Origin: Bagarius yarrelli
Taxonomy: Eukaryota > Chordata > Actinopteri > Siluriformes > Sisoridae
Assembly (NCBI GenBank): GCA_005784505.1
Contig: VCAZ01000037.1
Location: 1,517,856-1,581,855 of the forward strand
Length of the DNA stretch: 64,000 nucleotides
Reading direction: 5' to 3'
Under the pieces are notes generated by a model that saw nothing but the letters and a program-made list of their open reading frames with translations, had not been told where the DNA came from and made no database searches. This document shows positions 34,181 to 46,630 of this stretch, one piece after another (position 1 is the first letter of the stretch; every line of letters starts with the position of its first letter). The translations under genes were made by a program, and so were the position numbers.

Positions 34181-36194
34181 ATTTCTACAAACCCTCCTGT
34201 CCTTTTAGCTCATTTTCCTAGAAGCACAGTTCTGAATCGGCAATGCTCTGACAATTTCCCTAAGAGGATCAATAAAGGATTCTGATTCTTGTATTGCCAA
34301 AAATCATTTTTGTAGGTTCAGCTGCTCACGCTTCAAAAAACTAGACAATCATTGGAAATACAAATAAATTGTTAAATATTTGTCTATATTGCTTTCAAAA
34401 ATAAGTCTGTATTTTCTGATTAAATTTTTGTTGTAAAATTAGGACCTACAGATTCAACAGCAAGTTAAAAATAAGGACAAGACTAGTCATGTTTATGGTC
34501 AAAAGTACATAAATGTCTCAATATTGATTAAAAAAATGTTGTTTTTTTTAAATTGCGCTTGATAATGCATACATTCAAGCACAAATCTAGCATCAGTTCT
34601 GTTGCCGTCCCATACTTTGCCTTTAAATTTGTGGAATTATGTCCCATAACGATGTACGATACAGGAAATGTCACTGTCCCTCATTGATAAAATGTTGAAG
34701 CACTAAAAGTATTTTTATCCAAAAAGTTCTTACGCCAAATGTAAATATGGTTACTGCAATTTTAAAAGGAAAACGGAAATTAATATTGATCACACATTCA
34801 TTTTAATTCAATAAACAAAATCTTTTAGTCATGATTTCAGGTTAGGATAGAATTGTCAAACTTTCCAGGATTATTTTAACACATTACCTAATTTGTCCGT
34901 AATATAGTTAATTAACAATACTGTCAAGAAATCTGTTGTGCTAATTTTTGAAAAAAATTATTAAATAAATTGTGGAATTGTAAAATAAAAAATAATTACT
35001 GGAAAGTGTTTTTTTTTTTTTTTTTTTTAAACACCCACTGCATTTCAGAAAGTTATCTCCAATTAAAGAATCACCCTCTTGCAACGTCTTTGGTCATGCA
35101 GTGGCAGAATTTAAAAAGACATACTATGGCGCATTTTAAAGGACAAGATTTATCCGGCTAGATGCGCACTACCAGCGGACTCCAGTGGGGTGTTGTGTTC
35201 TCTTAAATAATTAACACCTGTTGGATGTTGTGGGTTTCTATTAATTTATCACCAGTAAGTAGTTTATCCTGGTCATGGTCAATATGTCTTAAGTTACTAA
35301 TTTGTTTATATTTGGACAACCAAGATTAGGGTTGACAACCAAAAAGGTCACGGCCAAGTGTGGAAGCTGATAGGATTGGCAATAGGATGGCTGTGCAAGT
35401 ATATGTCTGGCAAGTGTCTGTCTTCGGGGCCCCCAGAGATACTGCCAAAATACTTCTTTAGATGGATTTGCTTTAGAACGGTCTTTAGCATAAGCCTAGG
35501 TAGGCATCTCTAGCCTAGCATGCTATTTCTGCTACCTAAGCATTCCCCTTTAACCGAAGATGCGACGGCTGTTGTCACCACCCAAGCTTGACACTCTCTC
35601 GACGTTGTGAGTCGATCTCTTCTAGCCCAGATTAACATCCTAAGCACAGGGTTGCAAGCTTTAGTCATGTTGGGGATGTGTGAAAAATCACAGAAGGCCA
35701 CTCTCTAAAACTATTTTTAGTTTTTACAAGGGCAGTCTTTTGGTGTATGGACCAGGCATTACTTTACCAGTAACCACATATACCACAAATATAGTAATTT
35801 GAGCGGACAAAACAAAAGGCTGTATGTTGACTAGTGACCAAGTTATATGCAAGTTATTTTCTTTATCTTCTTATTTGAACATATACTTTCTTGCCTTGCC
35901 ATTGCTGGAGCAGGTGCTTGTCCAAGGCCGGTAGCAAAACCTACTACGTCACCAACATGTGACCGGAATTACTTACTATCTCGTGTCTCCCTTTTCAATT
36001 CCTAAGTTGTTTTTTTTATCTTATCTCTTCATATAATTTATTTCCCTTAACTCTACTTTCTAGTTTGACTTTTTATTGTTGACCTAATGGTGAGGAGTTC
36101 ACCTCTAATGAACTGACATATTTTATTCATATTTTCTCTGTCGGCTTTTAAAAATTGTTAAACGGCTGATGTCATAAATTTTAGATCCAGCAAG

Positions 36195-36400
36195 GTTTTG
36201 CGCAGGTTCAAGATATTGCGATGGTTAGCTATTTTTTTTTTTAAATAGTGTATCGATACTCTAACCTCCAGTATTAGTTATTTAAAATCAAACCCTTAGT
36301 GTGTGTCAAACGACTTCCTCCTCCACCCTCTCCAGTCGTTATCTCGGAAGCAAGCATGGCGTCTCCGACTGGAAGTATTGCAATATATATTGTGTGTGTG
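36195..36400. mobile_element. second copy of miniature repeat seen at 31345
   Basis: 'gatattgcgatgg', 'gtgtatcgatac' and 'caaacgacttcctcctcca' match the 31345-31665 copy in the same order of words. Confidence 0.4.
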
Positions 36401-37139
36401 TGTATATATATATTATTATATATTATAATATCATACCGTAAATATAAACCGTGATGTATTGTTCCTGGCCTACTCATGAATTCAGGATTTTTGCAGTGGA
36501 AAAGCACAGCCCGGTTCCCTTGATTGAGCACCGGTTCCAACCCCAGTGGAAAAGCCATGATTAAGATAAATTTTTACAGGTAGAACAGGAAAAAATATCT
36601 TTTGGCAAATTCATGTAGGTGCTTCGAGCACAACAGGCTTTGGAGTTGGGTGCAAACCTGGATTATATAAGTCGAGTGGTAACGATTCAAGTTATAACAA
36701 TATTTCTATAACAACTTGGATTTTTATTGATGCTGTGTAAGCAATTTTGTGTAAGGAGTCTCCGGTACCACTACCAGCGGAATTTTTTTTTAGAGGTTTG
36801 TATCTAGTGAAAACAAGTGCTGTTTTTTTAAACTGACCTCAGAATTAAATGTAGCTTGTAAAACGTTACACTGAAATACAGTTTTGATGCGAGTGTCTTA
36901 GCATTCCGGTTGCGATGCTACAAGATTAGCGTTAACATTCCTTCTTGGAACTGATGTGAATTTGCTCTTAAATTTAATTTGGTTGTTCATAAAGCTTTCA
37001 GCACTGCCGACTCTTCTTGCGGGGGAGGTATAGAAAGCCAGGCTGCTCTTCCGGACCCCTGAGAGATGAAGATGATCTATCGAACTGTAACTCCTCATAA
37101 AAGAAAGGATGCAGTTGAGGGTTCAGTTATTCCAGTAAC

Positions 37140-37340
37140 TATTAGGCTTTGAGCGCAAAGCCCAGAACTGATGCCAAGTCCGTTAACTGTTCAGCCGTAT
37201 TTAGCAATGTGGATGTAAATATTAATGCTTCTTCCCGCCACTCAGCTCTGCCTCTTTGCGGACAGTTTGTTTTTTTATCTCTCCAGCTCTGGATGCCACA
37301 GCTGGACTGCAGTAAAAGCCACACTCTAGACTTTCTCTCT
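37140..37340. promoter_or_regulatory. unique block with forkhead and E-box matches, candidate regulatory module
   Basis: Non-repetitive and balanced in GC. It holds a forkhead-type GTAAATA (37215-37221), ATTAATG and an E-box CAGCTG near 37308-37313. It is open in frame on both strands but without a protein motif. Regulatory role is inferred. Confidence 0.25.
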
Positions 37341-38505
37341 CTTTCTCCCTTTCCTCTATTTTTATGTGATAGTATAAAGGGTTGCACAATATATCGTTTC
37401 AGTATTGACGGAATGTGTGTATCTGCAATAGTCTCATTACAGGATGTTCAAGTGAGAATTATAGTGGACTGCCCTGCAGTTCAAAAAATGTTTGATTGGT
37501 GGATCAATTGTAAAGTTTAATAATAGGGTGAAAGTTTAGAAAGGAGTTAAAAAGCATTCATGAACAAAAATAATCATTTTTGTAGCTTCAACAAAGTTTA
37601 TTTGTAGATAATTTATACAATGATGATGGTACAGTGTAATTTCACATTTGATTATCATTTTTTTTGCATGTGAATGTCCAGAAAAACATTTTATTTGCAC
37701 CTTTTATTTTGTTTTATTGTAATAATATTGTGTTTTCTTTCCAGTATCGTGCGGACCTGGTTCTTTCTGCAAAACCTGTCCATAAACAAAAAGTCCATTT
37801 ATTATTAGCTATGCTTATGTTTTTAGTCAGTAGGGCTGGGTTGATAAACAATATCTTAATAAATCGCAAAAAAATCTCAATATAACGATAATAAGATCAA
37901 CATTTTTACTCGATATGGATTAAAACCTGTTAACTTCCCACCTGTGGGACTTCAATGGCGACTCCCGTCATTAAAATCCTTCCATCGTACAGCACTTAAC
38001 ACAAAAAATAGATAAACATGTTACATATTTTTGGAAATATGAGATTTTTGTGATGCAAAACATTTTAAAATGCAACAAACACAGTGTACAATTGCTGTCT
38101 TTGTCAGACCACCAACAGCCAAACATACATTCACAAAACTGAAATAAACCCATCTATAATGGCCAAAGATGTCAAAAAACATCCAACAAATGAAGCAACA
38201 GCTGAACTAAGAATGCAAGTCATGATGTCTGTTGTAAAATGATGCGAATACAAAGCACACAAAATGGCTGCCGCACTTGTTCTGTGTGTCATGCCTCTCC
38301 ATGGTGTTTAGACACCATGTAAAAAAACTGATTCATTACACCAAACAGCCTGATTTTAGCACAAGTGGTTATTTTATATTGTATTTTCAACAATTATAAA
38401 ATCCAGTTTTTAGTAATAAACTGTGCTATAAAGTGTAATTAATGAAGCCTCTAATTTTTGTGGCTTTAGTCAATGTTGTTGTACTCTTAAAGTTAGGGTT
38501 AGGGT

Positions 38506-38525
38506 ATGGGTTAATCCTAACCCAT
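38506..38525. repeat. head-to-head telomere-like palindrome
   Basis: GTTAGGGTTAGGGT runs into ATGGGTTA-ATCC-TAACCCAT, so TTAGGG-like units face each other across a 4-base centre. Confidence 0.7.
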
Positions 38526-38929
38526 ATTTCCCAGCCCTAGTAGTTAGCCAGTTAGGAAATAAATTGGGAAAAAGCACACCATTTTTGCCCATGTAGCAAC
38601 TATCCAAAAGATCTCATACTAAACCCAGACCATCCTAGGTGGTATTGTGAATTCAAGCTACTAGAGATTCACTTAGTAAAGTCAGGTATGCTAATGATAC
38701 CAGGTATGATTAACTTCAACATGAACATTGGAAGAGGACAGGTGTTGTTACTCAAAACAACCGACTAGCACCCACAGAAAAATGACTCCAAGAATACATG
38801 ACCACACAAGATAATGCAGGGTCACCCAATGTGTTGATAGTACGGTGTATAAATTACAGCCACAACAACTATCCAAGCTGATGTTTAGATTAGAAAGACC
38901 ACCTGACTAATCCGATTCCAGAATTTAGC

Positions 38930-39060
38930 AGCAGGCCCCGTAAAAGGTCTCGTCATTTTTCAACACCCCCAAGCTGCTCCTGCTGGGCCCCTGAGAAAGG
39001 CCCGTAACCCTAAACTGATCAAGTCGTTCTGGATAAGGCGGCCTGCTATATAAGAAATGT
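38930..39060 (+). repeat. SINE 3' body fragment
   Basis: 'ctgctgggcccctgagaaaggcccgtaaccc' and 'gttctggataaggcggcctgc' match the body and tail of the SINE families in this window. Confidence 0.5.
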
Positions 39061-39707
39061 GCATGTAAATATATTTATTATATATTAGTTCTTCTGTAAA
39101 TGAGCTGAAAGATTTTGGTGGTTAAATCTACACACACACAAAAAAAATTACTACTAGGATAGAAGTATTACATCACTTCTTTACCTACGTCTCATATTTA
39201 ACCGCTCTAATAGAATTTTTATGGAAATGATCTTGTTTAGGCATCAAATCCGAAAAACTTTCCCACATGAAACTCAATGTTTTCCCCAGCAACATGCCTC
39301 AGAGCTGCATTTGTAAAATTTAACCCATTAAATGCCAGTATTCGTGTAGTCAATTTTGAAAAATAGTTTTAGTAACTAATTGAGTTTTAGGTTTTTTTGT
39401 TTGGGGTTAAGGTGAGAGTACATATAAGAATGCCTTAAACTTAGCTGTTAAACCCACAAATGATCACACATAATAGTAGTTAGACAACCACTTGGCCAGT
39501 AAATACTGCTATGTAGTCTGGATTTTCTGCTGAAATGTTTATACGTCCTTAAAACACTTCTGTGGAACTCTGGATTAAAACCATGGTATTAGTTCACTAT
39601 TTTTTTGTGAAATCATTTGCAAAAAAAAAATTTTAAGAGGTCTGTAAGGTTGTGTTAAAAGGGGATGTATTGTTGTGGAATTTATGAAAGGGAAACGTTT
39701 GTTTTTG

Positions 39708-39885
39708 ATTTTGGGAAATGATGACACGGCATTTTGGGAAATGATGACACTGGCATTTGGGAAATGATGACATGGCGTCGGCGAAATAATAATGCCGGCA
39801 ATGTCACGGCATCGGGGAATAATGTCATCGGGGGAAATAATGTCACGGCATCGGGGAAATAATGTCACGGCATCGGGGAAATAAT
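39708..39885. repeat. minisatellite, about 24-base unit
   Basis: Units of 'ggggaaataatgtcacggcatc' repeat about seven times. The 3' units are nearly identical and the 5' units diverged ('tttgggaaatgatgacactggca'). Confidence 0.9.
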
Positions 39886-42271
39886 CAGCAGCAGTAATTC
39901 GGCTTTAGATCACAATCCACCATAGTGTCGTTAATCAATTTTTTTATCAGTCAGTCCCTCTAGGATTTTAAGATCCCTGTTGAAAACTAACCACATAATC
40001 AAACCAAAGTACAAATCCCATGGCAAGTAATTACATTGGGGTAAAGGGTGACTTCATTTTTCCCATTAAGTAATTTTTGTCTGCAGAAAACACAAAACCA
40101 AAATTTCTCTTACAAATCAAGCTTTTTTTGGCTGCAAAAATGCAGAGATTGTACTTAGTAATATTTTCTAGTATTGCTTTCTAAAAGTTTATATAAGTTG
40201 ATATATATAATTTAAGCTCGTCTTATTTTGGCATTTTGCAGGTATTTATTTTTAACATTATTTCAGTGGTTGAAAATCCTAACGACCAAAGTAAAATGAA
40301 GTGAGCCTCTCAGAGCTGCAGTATGTTTGGTACTTCAAGCATGTGTGCATCCTATGTTGCTGTTTTGATTCTAGACAGCCGTGTCTATGAATAACGCAAA
40401 TATTTTCAAGCGCAGCCGGATTTGGCAGAAAGAATTTATGACCTCGTGAATGGCATGGAGCTAGGGTGGGTCACATTGAGAAATCTCAGCAGACACAGCA
40501 CTTTTTTTTGCCCTACTGCTGCCCACAAAAACATCCCTTAGGGAATTTGTGCCATCAATCTGGCACAGAGCACTCCCTCTCCCAAGCCATGCCCCTATTT
40601 TAGACCATTGCGTCCACTTATAAAACTTAATGTTTTAGCTCACGTGAGCAAAATTTTTTTTCTTTTTCTTCCCAGTGCATTCCTACAAGTGTAGAATTTC
40701 TCGCTCTCTAGTGAATGTTACTCCGTGTGCCTTCTATTGGGGAAAGTTATTTAAAGCCCAAAGGCATTTCTGGGTTCAGTTTCCTAAGAGAATTTCCCCT
40801 TAGGCCCATCCCATGTCTAGGATTCTCCCCATGTCTGAATCGCTTTCATTAATCTAAATAAACTTTAATTTTTTTTGTTCTTAATTGTAATTTTATAATG
40901 TTTCAGTTGTACTCACAAATGCATTAATGTTAATTTTTTACTTTACTATTATATAGTCTTCAAATGTAAAATGTTAGGGAAAAGACACTGATGTGTGTGT
41001 ATGGTTGAAACCAGTGGTTCCCAACTATTTTTTGTTTCGTCCCCAAGAAAATATTTCAGGGCATTTAATGATATTATGGATTTGGGTATTTCCTGGATTT
41101 CGTGTTTATAGTAGTGCTAGCACTGCAACCTGAAATGTACACATTTTTTTTGGTCAACCAGGGAATAACATTAGCTAATGCAATATAATTGTTCTACTTA
41201 ATGCTAACTGCTCAGTTTGTGGGTCGGGACCCCCTGTTGGGACATAAGCAATAAGAGACAAAATGCAAGATGAATGGTTCTAAATAGAGGGATAGTTGAA
41301 ATCACCAAAGACTGGGTGCCTCTCAGAGTAGAGAGATGGATATAGGAAAAAAAACGTGTAAAACATGATGAGTGAAAGCATTGGCTAAAGGATAACGCAG
41401 TCAGTGTATCGGCTTATGGGTTCGGGGGTGAATTCCAGGGAGTAATAGAAAGCTGTAGCTAAGAGAATCTTTCCATCATAAAACAGTGATTAATCCAGAG
41501 CCCACCTGCCACCATAGTTTAGGATTGAGACAATAGATAAGAGTAAATAAGGTTGTAGATGTTTGTTTTTTAATTTGACGGTGATGCCGCCTGGGGCAAT
41601 TAAACTCATTCAAAGCGGCGTTTCTTTTATATGGCTACAAAACGTCTTAATTCTAAATAAAAAAGATCTACCCACAATTAACATTCTGACGAAGATTGAA
41701 ACGACACTGGTTAGCAAGCCGAGATAACGATTATTATAAGTATTATAAGGTGATTTAATACCGAACAAGACAAAACGCAAAAATTTAAATAATACCTCTA
41801 GATCCAAAAACTTTTTGATTTCTACCTTACCAAGACAAAGGAAATTGTCACTTATTTTATCCCCAGTTTCAATTTACAGCTTATTGCAGTGGACAAAAGT
41901 CTTTATCAGTGAGCTTTCACTTCCTTCCTGGTTTGGGTTATTTGCCATTTTGTGCATAGTAGCCAGATTAGGGGTTGGGATGGGGTGGTGCATATTTTAA
42001 GCAACTAATAAGTAAAATAAAATTTTGATTAAATACTCATTATTTATTCTTATTATTAAATACCTCTGCATCAGTGTCTGTGATAAACAATTTGCATCGA
42101 TAAGCAATTTGCATTGGCCTTGCATGTTTAGGTTGTCTAGTGTCTTTCACATTAACCGGGGAAAGAGAGTATGCCATTCCTTTAGCCCAGGGTGTAAATT
42201 CTGTCTAGGACTCAAGTCATAAATAGATGTAGAACTGTTGAGTTCCAAACTTGAACCTGATGAAAGTAGAG

Positions 42272-42438
42272 CAGGGGTGGGCAATCTCGGTCCTGGAGGG
42301 TTGGGGTGTCCTGCAGAGTTTAGATTTCAAGTATGTCTACAAGATCTTGATTAGTTGGTTCAGGTGTGTTTAATTAGGGATGGAGCTAAACTCTTTCAGG
42401 ACACCCCGACCCTCCAGGACCGAGATTGCCCACCCCTG
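42272..42438. mobile_element. hAT-type MITE with near-perfect 8-bp target duplication
   Basis: The element begins CAGGGGTGGGCAATCTCGG and ends with the exact complement CCGAGATTGCCCACCCCTG. Both ends continue with 'tcctggaggg' and 'ccctccagga'. The flanks are AAGTAGAG (42264-42271) and AAGTAGCG (42439-42446), seven of eight identical, which is the duplication size of the hAT superfamily. At 167 bases it has no coding capacity and is non-autonomous. A partial second copy is at about 54840-54892. Confidence 0.9.
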
Positions 42439-42899
42439 AAGTAGCGCAAACTCTACACAGGCCAAAACCAGAGTTTAGAAATAAACACAGTAACCTGGAG
42501 CTGCAAGGCAGCATCCACCGTGAGTCACCAAATGTCTTTGGCATAATTACCCTCATGGGGTAGAAGAAGGAGCTAGGCTGTTTTTACCCTAAACATTTTC
42601 AGAAATAATGATTATCGAGTTGTGTAAAAGGCTAAGATGTAAATCAAGCACACCAATAAACGTAGTCATTTATGGACAAGTCCTTTCATCGCCCTAGCTT
42701 GTCCAGTATTACTCACAGCTCACTATGTTTCGGTGGAAAACTGATCTTATGTTTTGTGTTGCAGTTTTTCCTTGAAAGCAAATGCAATATCCAACCACCT
42801 ACCAGACGACTTTTCTCTTATTGACATACATTAGCTAGCAGGAAAGGGTGAAGGTGTTACTTTTAAGACAGTCGGGACGACTGCTTTTTATTTTTTTAT

Positions 42900-43230
42900 T
42901 TGCTGCTTATACTTTCTGACAAGAAATGCATTACCTACCACAATCAACCATTTCTGCCGTTTAAACAGATGCTCTTGCGACTTTACATTACACCCCTGTG
43001 CTATCTGGGAGCCGTAATTAAGTATGCATTTAACACCAGCCATGCTTTATGTGCTCGGTTGCTTGGTTTCTGTGACTTCTGTGTGCGCTTGCCAAATGTT
43101 TGTTTACATTTCCCGTCTCTGTATTTCCGACCAGCGAAACAAAGACTACCTTGGCCCGGCCTCTTCTCACACATCCCTTGCTAAAATGTTTTTTTATTGC
43201 GTTGCAGTGTGCTCACTGAATTAAACTAAA
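42900..43230. promoter_or_regulatory. unique block just upstream of grb10 ATG exon
   Basis: A non-repetitive, more GC-rich stretch with homeodomain-type TAATTA (43014-43019) and a POU-like TATGCATT (43023-43030). It ends about 420 bases before the acceptor of the first grb10 coding exon. It may be a conserved intronic element. Confidence 0.25.
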
Positions 43231-43646
43231 ATGGCTAAGTTTTATGATTTTTTAAAAAAAATTTATTTTAGTGACGCTCTAGATGCAGATCGAGTTTTTA
43301 ATATGTTGTTAAAGTCCATGTATTGCTGCATTTTTGGATATTTTTGGAGCCTTAAAAGGTATTTAAGAGGGAGAAAAACCCTGTGATGTTTCTGTATTGG
43401 ACTTCCTGGCCTGGTTTCTTTTAAGTATTGTTGTAAAAGCTTTTAAAGCAGAATCCTAACCTCTAGAAGGAAAAGTATACCAAGGGTCTGTTTTCTAGAC
43501 ATGATTGTACTATGCTGTATATTATACTGTATTATACTGTACAAGACTCTACAGCAATTTTTATAGAACCCTGTAAAGCGGGTTTGCTTTATTTGACTAG
43601 TTATTAAAGATAAGTTGTTTTTATTTCATATATTTTTGTTTTTCAG

Positions 43647-43701
43647 GTTCTTTTTTCCTGCGTCTCTTATAAGTGAATGTTCAATTAGGAGGTAAACTAA
43701 C
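43647..43701 (+). other. grb10: grb10 5' UTR segment with a three-codon uORF
   Basis: This lies between a splice acceptor (tttttcag, AG 43645-43646) and the start codon. It holds ATG-TTC-AAT-TAG at 43677-43688, ending 13 bases before the main ATG. Minimal uORFs of this kind can lower initiation at the main start; that effect is inferred here. The acceptor implies at least one further non-coding exon upstream. Confidence 0.6.
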
Positions 43702-43752
43702 ATGGCAGTAGCTGGATGTCCGGATTACTTCCTACACCATCCAAATTATCAG
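43702..43752 (+). CDS. grb10: grb10 first coding exon
   Basis: ATG at 43702 has A at -3 and G at +4, a good initiation context. The 17 codons read MAVAGCPDYFLHHPNYQ, closely matching the known GRB10 amino terminus (MALAGCPDSFLHHPYYQ). The donor is cag|gtaaaa, phase 0. This short N-terminal peptide is characteristic of Grb10 and distinguishes it from Grb7 and Grb14. The frame would run into the intron without the splice. Confidence 0.93.
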
Positions 43753-45869
43753 GTAAAATATGATTGTGTGGTCTATTCTTCTTTCTTTTTTTTTTTTTAC
43801 ACAAGTCAGCACACAAACTTGGTCTTGTTTTGTTAAAATAGGGTTTCAAAAAAAAAAAAACCATTAGGGCCATGGGTGCCCATCCCTAATTTCACTCCAT
43901 AGACTGGTAGATTTGGCATGTTTAACAGTACACAGATATCTGTAGTGTTACCTAGTGAAAGGCTAGTTAGTTTATTAGTTTAAGCCATATCATACAAACA
44001 CTGGCTCATTAGCTTATTATTTAACTGCTTAAAATACATTACAATGGTAGTGTTTTAATTTTAGGACATTTCAGATAATCATAATGATTCTTTGAGTTGT
44101 TCAAGTTAACAGTTAAATGAGTCAAACAGGCCAAGTACAAAAAGTCAATGAAATCATGGACCACCACCCTGGTATGCTTGAGCAATATCACTTCGAGAAG
44201 CACCAATCCAAGCAAGTTCAGACCCTTTGTTTTTTTTTTAATATAGGCACCGCTTGGACATTGTTTGGGACTGTGTGTTTAAGAGAACGAGAGACGAATA
44301 GAGATTCAGCTGCCCCTTGTTTTTCAATCTATCTGTCATAGCTTGTAAATTTAAAGTCTGTTCTTGAATAAAGATGGGGTGCAAATGAATGGCTGTGACA
44401 TGGCTGTGCATTCCTTTGGGCTGAGCGCATCTAATTCACATGGTGCAACATGATGTAAGAGCATCCAAACAATGGCTTAACTAGCTTGTTTTGAAGCCTC
44501 TCTCTGCCATTGTTTGTATCCACGTGCAGCGGTTCGAACCCGGTGGGAAATCTTCACCAGTGGCATCAACCCGCAGGGAGCTGGTTACGACATAGGTCTT
44601 TTATTTAACTGACCGGGTTTTTGTTGCCGGTCCACCATAGTCCCTTTGTTGTTGCCTCACAGTTTTGCCCTTTTAAAGAACTGAATTAGAGTAATAGAGA
44701 GACCAGGGACCCAACCAGGGAATGTTGATCTGCAAGAGTTTTTATGTTGAGCCAGCTGAAGATGCATGTCGTCTATGGAGGATTATGTAACTCCAGGAGT
44801 GGTGGGAGTCTGGGCTGTCCAAGAATGTTTTTTGTTTTTCTTGACCTAACACTCGAGGCAAATCTCTATTAACTCCTGACTGTAACGTGGAAAACTAACT
44901 ATAACGAAAATTTTTATCCCTTCTTTAAATGACAGTGATTTATCATAAGTCAGTCAAACCCATTCTTAGAATTGTACAGCCATCCACATCGTGTTTTAGC
45001 AGAAAACCTTCTTACCCTAAATCTAATAAAAAATGTTTTATAGTCCTGTCCTTGTGGCTGTTAAAGAAGACCTGCTTTTGTAATTTTGGTTTGACATTAA
45101 TGCAATGTTGTGTTGGCTAAATCCAAGCACTGCCAGCAACCCAAGAGCCGTAATCTTTTGCCTTGGGTTTTATGGATGTTTTCAAGTGGACTTTTGGCAG
45201 TATGTGGTTCCTGTTCCTGGAAGTCAGGCTCCTAGTTGTTGGTATTTCTTGGAACTAGAACATTCGGGATCTGGCGCGTGTTATTGTGTTGTGTTAAGGA
45301 AGCATTTAGCCTTGTCCTGAATCTAAATAGAATCACTATTAACTTTCACTCGGCTGAGTAAAGCGGTGTTCAGAATGTGTCTTTACTTCGAAGATGTACT
45401 TCACACTCCAATAAAATACTTATTTTTTAATATTAGGCTATTTCCAGGGGCTGTCATATTTTCTTTTTAATAACCTGAGAGCTTTTACTCTTTTACACAA
45501 CCACACACACTTTAGCGGTACAGTCTTACCTTCTATGGAATTTTAAGTTGCCTGGCCTTTTGGTGTCTAAAGCTAAGCCAGGCCAAATTCTAACCTTGCA
45601 TAAGTGGACTGCTGAGTCAGAGCATAAGCCTGGTTTTGGTCGACCGCAGAACAGACATTTAAAACCCCATGTGGAATTTTTTAATATACTCCCTCTTGCA
45701 GTATGTTTTTCAAAATCATCAATCAATGGGTTTTTTAAAGGGAGTGTTAAATTATCTACATTTGGGTGCCATTATTGCCCTTTGTAGCTTAAAATCATAT
45801 TTCTAATATTGATGATGGTTAAAATTAGTTATTTTAAGACAGCGATAAAGTGGTGCTTCTGTAATTGTA

Positions 45870-45990
45870 CCAAGCTGCCACCACTGGGCACCTGAGCAAG
45901 GCCCTTAACCCTCAAATGCTAAATTGGATGAAACAGTTAGAGAAATGTAAGTCGCTCTGTATAGATGTGTGTCTGCCAGATGCCAGAAAT
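45870..45990 (+). repeat. SINE body fragment
   Basis: 'gctgccaccactgggcacctgagcaaggcccttaaccctcaa' and 'taagtcgctctgtatagatg...tctgcca' match the SINE body and tail. Confidence 0.6.
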
Positions 45991-46089
45991 GTATACAGCT
46001 GTTTTGTCTGCTTTTAAACAAACTCGGTCTACGCTGTCTAAAAAAGAAAAAGTTCTATAGTAGTTCCATCTATTAAACAGTTAAAAAGA

Positions 46090-46630
46090 CAGTATTTGCC
46101 CCTGACTAGCCCTGTTGTCTTTATTCACACTAACTTTATGTCCTCATTTATCACAGCCATATACTTCATTAGGCCACCCTCTTTGCCTTCTGCCTGCAGC
46201 TCCATATCCAACATCCACCCACTGATATTTCCATGATTCCTCCTCTGCACATGCCCGAACCAACTCAACCGGGCCTTACTGACTTTGTCCCTGAATCATG
46301 ACCCTACATGACCCTATTCCACCTATGTGCTTGTTCCTAATCCTGTCCAAACTTGTTACTCCCAAAAAGGAACCTTACTATCTCTTCCTCAGTTCCACTG
46401 TCTATAAACGATACAACCAAGCTGTTTTAACCACTGTCTTGTGCACTTTCCCCTTGATTCTTGTTGAAATTCTTCTGTCACATCACTCCTAACACGTTTC
46501 TCCACCCATTCCAACCTGCCCACACTCGCTTCTTCACCTCTTTTTCAAATTTACCCTTGCTCTAAACTGTTGACCCCAAGTGCTTAAACTCCTGTACCTC
46601 CTTTACCTTTTCACCTGGTTATCTCACGAT
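46090..46630 (-). mobile_element. RTE-like retrotransposon fragment, minus strand
   Basis: Plus-strand phrases such as 'gcctgcagctccatatccaaca', 'ctgcacatgcccgaaccaactc' and 'tgaccccaagtgcttaaactcctg' are the reverse complement of a conserved part of fish RTE/Rex-type LINE ORFs (recognised from family sequence, not searched). The copy is riddled with stops. Confidence 0.65.

Larger units (their letters stand above)
20501..43646. other. cobl-grb10 intergenic region and grb10 5' region
   Basis: About 23 kb without a coding exon that I can support. It contains microsatellites, transposon and SINE remnants, candidate regulatory blocks and two candidate CpG-rich promoters, listed separately. Non-coding first exon(s) of grb10 should lie here, because the exon with the ATG starts with a splice acceptor. 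Stretches with nothing I can name are about 22,990-23,450, 29,950-31,300, 33,200-33,940, 34,200-36,180 and 39,900-42,260. Confidence 0.75.

Noticed and set aside
37142..37520. Open frames on both strands as a gene
   Set aside because: No domain or splice-bounded exon; treated as a possible regulatory block only.
39708..39885. CRISPR-like repeat array
   Set aside because: Units are contiguous with no unique spacers, and the genome is eukaryotic; it is a minisatellite.
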